Below are positions 14,992 through 23,006 of a stretch of DNA of 38,323 nt, in pieces. The stretch spans positions 1 to 38,323 of the forward strand of contig JBHBZU010000025.1 in the NCBI GenBank assembly GCA_041797745.1, written 5' to 3'. Under the pieces are notes generated by a model. The model made no database searches and was not told where the DNA came from. It saw only the letters and a list, made by a program, of their open reading frames with translations. The DNA is from UBA3871 sp041797745. GTDB taxonomy: Bacteria; Bacillota; Clostridia; Peptostreptococcales; Anaerovoracaceae. Position 1 is the stretch's first letter; every line of letters starts with the position of its first letter. Position numbers and translations under genes: made by a program.

Positions 14992-16803
14992 TTAGCGCTT
15001 GTTTTCTTCCGCAAATCTAACAATCTTATTAGAAGTATTCTTTACAAGAGGTTCAGTTCTAACAATAATGTTTTTTATCTTCTTATAGTAAGGCAGTTCC
15101 TGATTGATTTCCTCAACAGCCTTCCAAAGTAATTCCTGTGCAGCCTCTTGACTGTAATCGACACCGAGTTTCTCCTCCAGCACTTCCTTTTCAGGCACTA
15201 AAGAAGCGACAATCTGTGAGCCGTCGTTTCCGCCTCCCTCAGAGGTTCTTTCCCAAACCATTGATTCCGAAGTAAGACCTTTAAGGGCAATAAGATATTC
15301 CAGCTCCTCAGGGTAAACATTCTTACCGTTTTTAGTGATAATAACATTCTTCTGGCGACCCGTAATATATATGTACCGCTTATCGTCCATATAGCCTAAA
15401 TCCCCTGTATAAAACCATCCGTCTTTGATAACCTTGGCAGTTTCTTCCGGCATGCCAAAATAGCCCAGCATGATATTGTCTCCCTTTAGACAAATCTCGC
15501 CGATTCCCTCTTCATTGGGATTGTCGATTCTAACTTCGCAATTAGGAAAAGGGGTTCCGATGGAGGAAGCTACGGCTGCGGTGTCCGGATTGAGAGCTCC
15601 CATTGGCGCCGCCTCAGTAAGTCCATAGCCTTGAACCGCCATGATACCAAAGTCCTGAATACCCTCAAGAACTTCCGGATTGATGGCTGCTCCTCCTGAA
15701 ATAATAAGTCTCATCCGACCGCCAAAGAGCGCATGTACATCCTTAAACAGTATCTTGGATAAATCTATATGAACTTTCTTTAAAGCTCTGTTTATACGAA
15801 CGGCTTTGCGAAGAGCCTCTGCCTTTCCTTTCTTTTGAGCACCTTGCCAAATCTTCTTATACATATTTTCAAAGATGGCAGGAACTCCCAAGAACATGGT
15901 TGGGCGACTCTCGGAAAGGTTCTTTACTATGAATCTTAAACCCTCACAATATGCTATGGAGGCGCCTTTATAAAGAGGCATTAAAAAGCCGCAGGTACAT
16001 TCATAGGTGTGGTGCAACGGCAGGAAAGAAAAGAACACATCGGTAGGATTTACTTTAAGTACAGTTGGCGCCACCATCAAATCCGCCACAATATTGGCGT
16101 GAGAAAGCATTACCCCTTTGGACTTACCTGTCGTTCCGCTGGTAAAGAGCAATACACTCATTGCGTTTCTGTCAATTTGCGCCTTTGTGAAGCAAGCTTC
16201 TCCTTTAGCCACAAGATGTTTCCCCGCCTCAATAAGTTCCCTTAAAGAAAGAATATCTCCTTGGCTCTCCTTGGCTGACATGCTTACCAAGGTAGTCAAA
16301 GGAGTCTCTCCCTCATCCTTAATATCTCTCATCATCTTTTGATGTTTATCATCGTAGATGACAGCGGCAACTTCTGCCGTCTTCATAATGGTCGTAACTT
16401 CCGTTTTGGAAAGTTCTTTGTCAATAGGAACAATAATGCCTGTTCCGCAGACTACTGCCAAATAAGAAATTGCCCACTCGTAGCTGTTGACTCCAACTAC
16501 GGCAATGCACTTTCCCGAAAGACCTCCTGCAACAAGAGACGTCCCCAGCCCGTTTATATCCGCCATTGCCTCACTATAAGTGATAGGTGTATATGGCTGA
16601 TTGTGTGAGGGCTTCTGCCAAAAGGCAGGTCTGTCTGCAAACTGCTGTACACTGGTTTCTATCATGTGTTTAAGATCCGTGATAGGTCTAGGGTCTCTAT
16701 ACTTAACTCTAGGATCCGGATTGTTCTTTATGCGTTCCACAAAGGCAACGGCATCCTCCAGTTCCCGAAGCTTTAATTCATTATATTCTGCATTGGAAAT
16801 CAT
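14992..16803 (-). CDS. AMP-forming long-chain acyl-CoA synthetase, copy 1
   Basis: This 603-residue enzyme of the ANL superfamily activates a fatty acid to acyl-AMP and then to acyl-CoA. The ATP loop is LLFTSGTTGKSKG (218-230). Further core motifs are GYGLTEAAP, WFYTGDLGYMDDKRYIYITGR with the ribose-binding Asp and hinge Arg, and the catalytic Lys region KNTSNKIVRF at the C-terminus. AGGAGA lies upstream of the start. It lies 23 bases after a paralogue of the same type (16827-18578), so the two are probably co-transcribed. The chain length accepted cannot be read from sequence. With no beta-oxidation genes nearby, a role in activating exogenous fatty acids is possible. Confidence 0.9.
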   Translation of the reverse strand: MISNAEYNELKLRELEDAVAFVERIKNNPDPRVKYRDPRPITDLKHMIETSVQQFADRPAFWQKPSHNQPYTPITYSEAMADINGLGTSLVAGGLSGKCIAVVGVNSYEWAISYLAVVCGTGIIVPIDKELSKTEVTTIMKTAEVAAVIYDDKHQKMMRDIKDEGETPLTTLVSMSAKESQGDILSLRELIEAGKHLVAKGEACFTKAQIDRNAMSVLLFTSGTTGKSKGVMLSHANIVADLMVAPTVLKVNPTDVFFSFLPLHHTYECTCGFLMPLYKGASIAYCEGLRFIVKNLSESRPTMFLGVPAIFENMYKKIWQGAQKKGKAEALRKAVRINRALKKVHIDLSKILFKDVHALFGGRMRLIISGGAAINPEVLEGIQDFGIMAVQGYGLTEAAPMGALNPDTAAVASSIGTPFPNCEVRIDNPNEEGIGEICLKGDNIMLGYFGMPEETAKVIKDGWFYTGDLGYMDDKRYIYITGRQKNVIITKNGKNVYPEELEYLIALKGLTSESMVWERTSEGGGNDGSQIVASLVPEKEVLEEKLGVDYSQEAAQELLWKAVEEINQELPYYKKIKNIIVRTEPLVKNTSNKIVRFAEENKR

Positions 16804-16826
16804 GTTAATCTCTCCTACTCCCCACT

Positions 16827-18578
16827 CTAAGTCAAATTGGATGCCGCAAATCGCTTAATTTTGCGAGTTGTTGTTTTTTCAAACTCCGTGTCGCGAATAG
16901 CTACTCGCTTTACTCTTTTGTATAAAGGCATCTCTTCATTTATATCATCTACAATCCCCTTGAAGAATTTTTCCATATCTTCACGAGTCATATGTCCCAT
17001 TTCCGTAATGAGATTCATGTTCGGGTATATAATCGCTTTGATTAATACGTCCCCCGTCTTTTCATCAGGTTCTCCGAGAACCATTACTTCTTCGATATAG
17101 TCGCTCTTTAGTAAGTAATATTCAACTTCTTCAGGGAAAATATTTTTACCGTTCTTAGTTACGATAACATTTTTCTTACGCCCGCAGATATATAGAAAGC
17201 CGTCGCTATCCATCTTACCGTAGTCACCTGTGTAGAGCCAACCGTTCTTTAGAACTTCTGCGGTTTCTTCCTGATTTCTGTAGTAACCGAGCATAACCGA
17301 CGGACCTTTGCAAATAATCTCACCCATCCCGTTTTCGTCTTCATTGATAATCTGAACTTCAGTTTCAGGCATTACATAGCCTGCCGCTGAAGCCTTTGAG
17401 CAACGGTCGCGATTTACAGCAATAATAGGTGCATTTTCCGTCATTCCGTAGCCTTGGAACATGGTAATTCCCATAGCCTCGAAGTCCTCTATTACGAGGG
17501 GATCAATGGCCGCTCCCCCTGCAATAAAAAGTCGCATATGTCCACCTGTTGCTTCGTGAAGAGCACTGAACATCTTTTTAGTGACTTCCGGATGGTTGTA
17601 TAACTTTAACTTACGGCTCATGGAAATCGCTTTACGCAATTTGTTGTATTTGCCGCTTTTATTTGCCTGTTTCATGAGCTTTTTATGGATTTGCTCAAAG
17701 ATAAGGGGAACTGCCAGCATATGAGTTGCCTCAGCTTCCACCATATTTTTCATGATATATTTCAAACCCTCGCAGAATGCAACTGTCAATCCCTGATAAA
17801 TAGAAGTCAAAATATGACAAGTCATCTCAAAGGTATGGTGCATAGGAAGCACGGAAAGCCCAACGCTCCCAAGCCCTACATCTACATACTTTGACATATT
17901 CTGTACATTGGAAACCACATTAAGATGGGAAAGCATTACCCCTTTGGCAAGACCTGTGGTGCCGGAAGTAAAGAGGAGAATTGCCATCTCCCTATTGTCA
18001 ATACTTGCATTAAGGTAAGTCTTATCTCCTGAAAGTATTTCTTCTCTTCCCTCGGTTAACAACCGGTAAAATGAATATCCTTTAAGACCCTCAGGAAGCT
18101 CTTTTGAAGCCTCCTCATGAGAAGTTGCGGACATCTTTATCACAGCCTTTAGACTTGAGAGACCCTCGATTGCTTCCAAGACCTTGCTCTCCATCTTTTG
18201 AGAACAGACTATCATGGACACTTCCGCTCTTTCTAAAAGTCCTGCGAGTTCACCCGTAGGCAGCTCCTTGTCAAGCGGTACGATAACGCCCACACCGCCT
18301 GTTACTGCCATGTAGGTAGTAACCCATTCGTAGCCGTTCTCACCGATTACTCCAATGCGGGTTCCTGCATACCCAAGACTTGTAAGTCTGGTTCCTAAAG
18401 CTTCCACGTCACTCCCAAATTGTTTGAAAGAAATTTTTTTGTAAGGTCCCCCTAAACGATCCTTTACCATATATGCAGGGCGATCCTGATAAAGATTCAC
18501 GCTCTGCCTTAACATATCCCTTAAATCTGTAATATCCCTGGTTGGATATATTAAATTACGATATTTCTTACTATTCAT
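16827..18578 (-). CDS. AMP-forming long-chain acyl-CoA synthetase, copy 2
   Basis: The ATG at 18578 (AGGA upstream) gives 583 residues; the frame is open further upstream but without a good start. Motifs match copy 1: LLFTSGTTGLAKGVMLSH, GYGMTENAP, WLYTGDYGKMDSDGFLYICGR and the C-terminal FEKTTTRKIKRF with the expected catalytic Lys. The two copies align along their length but differ widely, so this is an old duplication. It is the first of the pair in the transcript, 210 bases downstream of addB. That gap (18579-18788) should hold their promoter, although no consensus pair was found. Confidence 0.9.
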   Translation of the reverse strand: MNSKKYRNLIYPTRDITDLRDMLRQSVNLYQDRPAYMVKDRLGGPYKKISFKQFGSDVEALGTRLTSLGYAGTRIGVIGENGYEWVTTYMAVTGGVGVIVPLDKELPTGELAGLLERAEVSMIVCSQKMESKVLEAIEGLSSLKAVIKMSATSHEEASKELPEGLKGYSFYRLLTEGREEILSGDKTYLNASIDNREMAILLFTSGTTGLAKGVMLSHLNVVSNVQNMSKYVDVGLGSVGLSVLPMHHTFEMTCHILTSIYQGLTVAFCEGLKYIMKNMVEAEATHMLAVPLIFEQIHKKLMKQANKSGKYNKLRKAISMSRKLKLYNHPEVTKKMFSALHEATGGHMRLFIAGGAAIDPLVIEDFEAMGITMFQGYGMTENAPIIAVNRDRCSKASAAGYVMPETEVQIINEDENGMGEIICKGPSVMLGYYRNQEETAEVLKNGWLYTGDYGKMDSDGFLYICGRKKNVIVTKNGKNIFPEEVEYYLLKSDYIEEVMVLGEPDEKTGDVLIKAIIYPNMNLITEMGHMTREDMEKFFKGIVDDINEEMPLYKRVKRVAIRDTEFEKTTTRKIKRFAASNLT

Positions 18579-18788
18579 GAATACATTCCTGTCCCATACT
18601 CTAAAATAAACTCTGGCAACCATTATACCATAAAAAGACCTTTGGGGCAAATTCCAAGGGGGCGAATACTTTATAGAAAATTGCTTTATGACAAGACTTT
18701 AGCACGATAAAGCCACCTGTCGCTAACAGCAATTATTTTGCAAAAGTTGCGTGGTGCTTTCTCTAATATTTTCGTGTAAATTAATATA

Positions 18789-21700
18789 CTAACAATTTAT
18801 CTTGTGAAAGTCACACCCCGAAAGCAAAGTGTCAAATTTGCATATGCTCTTGAAAGTGCAATATTGACAAGCCTCTCCCTCTTCCATCGGTTTAGCTTTC
18901 ATTCGCTTCTTAGGAAAGGCGGTAATATCCCCTTGAGAAAGATTTTTGCAAAGTTCGCCGATTACCTTATCGAAGCTTTCTCTCATTTCCTGAAATTCCT
19001 CTTCTTTAAGCAGCGCTCTTCCTTTCCAAGCAGAATCTTTCTTTACATATTTGCAATGTTTTACAACCTTGATGTTTGTATCCTCGTCAGCAGTCCCCAC
19101 AATGCTCCTTAATACCTCACCGTCGTCCACCATCAAGCCCTCCATTGCATAATCATCAGGGCTGGTAAGGTGGTGCTTTTCCATAGTCTCAAGAAGCTCT
19201 GCCTGAACTTCTGTCAAAGACTTACCCCCTTTGCTTCCTGAGGCTTTAACGCTTGTTAGGGTATCTGCAATATTGTAATAGAATACTCCCGCAGGTCTTT
19301 TCTCTCCCTGTACCGCTTTAAGATACAGCATGAGTTGAAGTTTCCAGCCCTCTATTATTTCCTCAGGGTTCAATTCTTTCCTGCCCGATTTATAGTCGAT
19401 GATTTTTACTTCTCCGCCCTCTAACTCGTCCACTCTATCTATCTTGCCGACAATGTGAACATTTTCTTCCCCTGTCGGCACTTTGATAGACGAAAACTTG
19501 CTGTCTGCTCCTCTGCCAAAGCTCTCCTCCAAATTGACCGCGCGGACTCTGCCCTGCTTAACATGAGAAAGAAGCGCCCACGTATTTTCCTTTAATACAC
19601 TACGCATTCTCGATGTACGATATTTTTCCTCCGCACCCGAAGTTGCCACGCCCTCACGATAGTTTTTTATCTTTTCATCAAAGATTTCATCTATCAATTT
19701 ATCTGCGTTCTTCCTGTCTATCTTCTGCCATGCAGAATCCGAAGAACAAACCTCTTTCCCATCAACTGACAGGCGCTTCATAAGCGCTTCAAAACATTCA
19801 TGGTAGATATCTCCGACTTCGCGACTTTCCATTCCATAGTTTCTGCGTTCTTCGGGAGAAAGTCCTGTCTTAACAAAAAAGCTGAAAGGACATTTACTGT
19901 AATTTTCAAATCCCGAGGGACTGACTTTAAGTTCTCCGTCCATGGTAGGATACAATTTGTGAATCAGCTCTCTATTAAGCCTTTGTTTTTTGTTGGAATA
20001 TTCAAGTCCTGCTAGGACAGCCTCTGTTTGATGCGGCATATTTTCCTTTGCCCAGGCGTAAACCTCTTTCCATGCTTCAGGCAGCTCTCCTCGGTTTTCC
20101 GCTACCGATTCAAAAGCTTCTGCCATATGCCTTATGCTGCCTCTTGGCGACTGAATCAGTTTCATGGATTTTTCCTCTACTCTGCCCTCCGAAAGACCGG
20201 CTTGAGAAACCATGTCCAAAACAGGTGATAATCCGAAAAAATCCGCTATATCGTTAAAAATTTCGGAAGCCTTTGTTTCTTTTCCGTCTCCGTCGGAGCG
20301 GGAATAGCTTAAGTAAAGCCTTTCACTTGGCGCGGAAAGTAGCCTGTACATAGCCAGGGTTTCCTCTTTGGAGCGCAATCGTTGCAGTTTGCCCACTTCT
20401 GTGCCCTCCTCCGAAATTCTTTTCTTTTCATCCTCTGACAGTATTCCCGATGAGGATAATGATTTCGGAAGCATGCCCTCGCATGCCCCCAAAATAACTA
20501 CTGCCTTAACTCCTGCAATGCGGCTTCGCTGCATGGTACCCATTGCCAAAGTATCCGTACCCGGCGGAAGCATTCCGATTTCCACAGCAGAAAGACCCGC
20601 CGTTAAAAGATTGCGGTATCTGTCGAGGGAAACCTTTTTCTCTCCCATAACCTCTATCATCTGCGAAAATACCTTGATAAGCTGTTCCCAAACCTGAGAA
20701 AGAATCTGTGCTTCAGAAACATTGCCTCGTTCTTCCAGCTCAGTAATCTTTTCCTGAAGTTTCGCAGGTAAGTCGGCACCCTCTTTAAGAAAGCTGTAAA
20801 TTCCTTGAGTTCTTGCCTCTGCGCTTCTATCCTCTTTATAGGTCTTTTCAAAAGTCATGACAAAGTCTGAAACGCAAAGTCGCATTTTTTCAAGCTCTGC
20901 CAATTCAGCCTTTTCTTTAACATCCACTGCTTTAGTAAAAGATTCTCTCCATCTTTTCCCCTCTATCCTGTAATCAAGCGCGTAGTTTTCCAGCCTTTCA
21001 GTCTCATCAAGGGTAAGAGGCCCGTATCCTGTTTTCAGCATAGCAAACAAATCTTCACTGCGCCAGCCGTCGCTGACAACGTTGATTAAAGATAGAATAA
21101 AAGTAATGACAGGGCTGTTCATGAGGCTGCGTCTTTTATCAATAAAAAGAGGCAAGCCGTACTCCGCAAACTGCTGTCTTATAGTTTCCGCACCCTGACC
21201 CGTATCATTGCAGATAACCGCTATATCTCTATATCTATAATTCTTTTCCCTCAAGAGCCACAATATGTAAGCTGCCGCAGACTCCGCTTCGGAATCAGGA
21301 TTGGCGGCTTCCAAAAGCATAATCTGACCTTTTTCAGCCATTTGCTTTTCTTCTTCTGAAGCTTTGCCTGACGGCACCTGAAAGAAGTTTCTTTCGAGGG
21401 CTGCAATGGCAAGAGGACGTTTAGCAACAAAGGTCTTTGTCTCTACGCCTATTTCATCGTCTATCTGCATTTTACGATAAGTAACACCTTGGCTTTCTGC
21501 AAGCTCTCCCAGCTTCCTAATCATTTCACCGGTAATTGAAAAAATCTGATTATCCCTGCCTGACTCACTGTAGGTAAAAACTATGTGAACATCTGCAACT
21601 TTAATAAGTTCAGCGATTATATCCAAATCCTTTGGTGACAACCAGTCAAAACCCCAAATCCAAATTTGTTTCCCCACAACCAAATCGCTGTTTCCTATAT

Positions 21701-22277
21701 GCTCTAAAAAGATATTTACCCTGTCTTCCGTATCTACATACTTGCCGTTAATGCGATTCTCATATTCATCGTAAATAAGCGATATATCTGAAAGCTTGAA
21801 TTTCAGCAGATTTGGAAATTCACCTTTTCCCATCTCCGCTTCCTGTAAAATTCCTCTCAATTTCTCATTGCTTACTCCAAACCTTTTCATTTCAGAAATA
21901 AGATTATTGAGAATTTCAATAAAAGAGGGTCTATGCCCCATTCGACCATAAACCCTCAATTTTTTTGCTTTTTCTGCCATTATGTCGGAGAGGATAATAT
22001 GTCTGCCATATTTATCAATATAAGGCGGATTTTGAACTGCGCTTTCCTGAAGAATTTTATTCCCTAACCTGCGCAGGCTAAGAATTTCCATTCCTATAAT
22101 GCCCGATAAATTCAGGTATTCCATAGCTCTACGCTCTGTAGCCAGTTTAAATTGATCCGGTACGATAATAACCTGATTCCTTAAGGCTTCCAAAGTAGCT
22201 TCGGTATTTCCTCCGATTCTACTGAAAGCGAAAGCTTCCTTATCTATATTTTCTCTTCCATAAAAAATTTCCAGCAT
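18789..22277 (-). CDS. addB: ATP-dependent nuclease subunit B (AddB)
   Basis: AddB is one subunit of the AddAB helicase-nuclease, which resects double-strand breaks and recognises Chi. The 1162 residues match family length. The N-terminal helicase-like part has VPDQFKLATERRAMEYL and later IRGVKAVVILGACEGMLP-like residues. The C-terminal nuclease (about 800-1162) has GDIYHECFEALM and VKIIDYKSG with catalytic Asp and Lys. Four cysteines for a [4Fe-4S] pin are present: one in SKCPFSFFVKTGL, three in CQYCTFKSIC. The Walker A position near residues 7-16 reads GRENIDKEAF, lacking the GxxGxGK pattern. No addA is adjacent, so the partner must be elsewhere. The gene follows the HAD phosphatase by 24 bases. 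Confidence 0.9.
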   Translation of the reverse strand: MLEIFYGRENIDKEAFAFSRIGGNTEATLEALRNQVIIVPDQFKLATERRAMEYLNLSGIIGMEILSLRRLGNKILQESAVQNPPYIDKYGRHIILSDIMAEKAKKLRVYGRMGHRPSFIEILNNLISEMKRFGVSNEKLRGILQEAEMGKGEFPNLLKFKLSDISLIYDEYENRINGKYVDTEDRVNIFLEHIGNSDLVVGKQIWIWGFDWLSPKDLDIIAELIKVADVHIVFTYSESGRDNQIFSITGEMIRKLGELAESQGVTYRKMQIDDEIGVETKTFVAKRPLAIAALERNFFQVPSGKASEEEKQMAEKGQIMLLEAANPDSEAESAAAYILWLLREKNYRYRDIAVICNDTGQGAETIRQQFAEYGLPLFIDKRRSLMNSPVITFILSLINVVSDGWRSEDLFAMLKTGYGPLTLDETERLENYALDYRIEGKRWRESFTKAVDVKEKAELAELEKMRLCVSDFVMTFEKTYKEDRSAEARTQGIYSFLKEGADLPAKLQEKITELEERGNVSEAQILSQVWEQLIKVFSQMIEVMGEKKVSLDRYRNLLTAGLSAVEIGMLPPGTDTLAMGTMQRSRIAGVKAVVILGACEGMLPKSLSSSGILSEDEKKRISEEGTEVGKLQRLRSKEETLAMYRLLSAPSERLYLSYSRSDGDGKETKASEIFNDIADFFGLSPVLDMVSQAGLSEGRVEEKSMKLIQSPRGSIRHMAEAFESVAENRGELPEAWKEVYAWAKENMPHQTEAVLAGLEYSNKKQRLNRELIHKLYPTMDGELKVSPSGFENYSKCPFSFFVKTGLSPEERRNYGMESREVGDIYHECFEALMKRLSVDGKEVCSSDSAWQKIDRKNADKLIDEIFDEKIKNYREGVATSGAEEKYRTSRMRSVLKENTWALLSHVKQGRVRAVNLEESFGRGADSKFSSIKVPTGEENVHIVGKIDRVDELEGGEVKIIDYKSGRKELNPEEIIEGWKLQLMLYLKAVQGEKRPAGVFYYNIADTLTSVKASGSKGGKSLTEVQAELLETMEKHHLTSPDDYAMEGLMVDDGEVLRSIVGTADEDTNIKVVKHCKYVKKDSAWKGRALLKEEEFQEMRESFDKVIGELCKNLSQGDITAFPKKRMKAKPMEEGEACQYCTFKSICKFDTLLSGCDFHKINC

Positions 22278-22301
22278 ATTCTTTTTTACTCCACTGACGC
22301 A

Positions 22302-22961
22302 CTACTTATTGTTGGTTCTTTCAACGATTTTCATGATTTCTCGCGGACAAGATACCTTGTAAGTAGGCTCATAGCCCGCTTCAGAGGTATCCACCGGAGT
22401 TCCCGCCCAGTCTGCCAAAACCGTAGGAATCCCTGCGTTATTGCCACAACCTATATCGAACTTGGAATCTCCGACAAAAAGTGCCTCTTCCGGTTTAACC
22501 TTAAGCTGTTTTAATGCAATCTGTGCAGGAATAGGAGAGGGCTTATGAGCATCGGTATCTTCACAAGTAACCAAAACCTCAAAAGCTTTAAGAAGATTAA
22601 ACTCATCTAATCCGTCTTTTAAGCTCTTGCCGGCTCTGCTGGTAACGATGGCCAATTTTATATCTTGGCTCTGAAGCCATCTGATAAGAGTAGCTACTCC
22701 GGGAAAAAGTTCTATTTCTTCCAGATATCTGTCAGTCTGCCATCCTCTATAAATCGCTACACATCTATCCACATCCTCATTTGGAAAAAACTTGTCCATG
22801 GTAAACCAAAGAGTTTCACCAAAGGATTTCTTAATTTTTTCCACGTCCCCATCTTTACCTGTAAGGGTTCGGAACACATGTTGCCACGAATTTATAATCA
22901 AATCACTGGTATCCATAATAGTTCCGTCGAAGTCAAATAATATCGCTTTAATCTTGCTCAC
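22302..22961 (-). CDS. HAD-family phosphatase (Gph/PpaX-like)
   Basis: This 219-residue hydrolase has the HAD motifs in order: nucleophile FDFDGTIMD at 9-17, motif II in LAIVTSRAG, the Lys in HKPSPIP, and the metal-binding VGDSKFD. The cap insertion between motifs I and II places it with phosphoglycolate phosphatase, beta-phosphoglucomutase and PpaX-like pyrophosphatases. The exact substrate cannot be told. Phosphoglycolate from DNA-end repair would fit the neighbouring addB, but that is speculation. Translation appears to begin at GTG at 22961, since the first motif follows only eight residues later. It lies between tex and addB in a tight run on the - strand. Confidence 0.85.
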   Translation of the reverse strand: MSKIKAILFDFDGTIMDTSDLIINSWQHVFRTLTGKDGDVEKIKKSFGETLWFTMDKFFPNEDVDRCVAIYRGWQTDRYLEEIELFPGVATLIRWLQSQDIKLAIVTSRAGKSLKDGLDEFNLLKAFEVLVTCEDTDAHKPSPIPAQIALKQLKVKPEEALFVGDSKFDIGCGNNAGIPTVLADWAGTPVDTSEAGYEPTYKVSCPREIMKIVERTNNK

Positions 22962-23006
22962 TGTATCTGCCCAACCTTTCTGTTTACCACCAATAACACT
23001 TAAATT

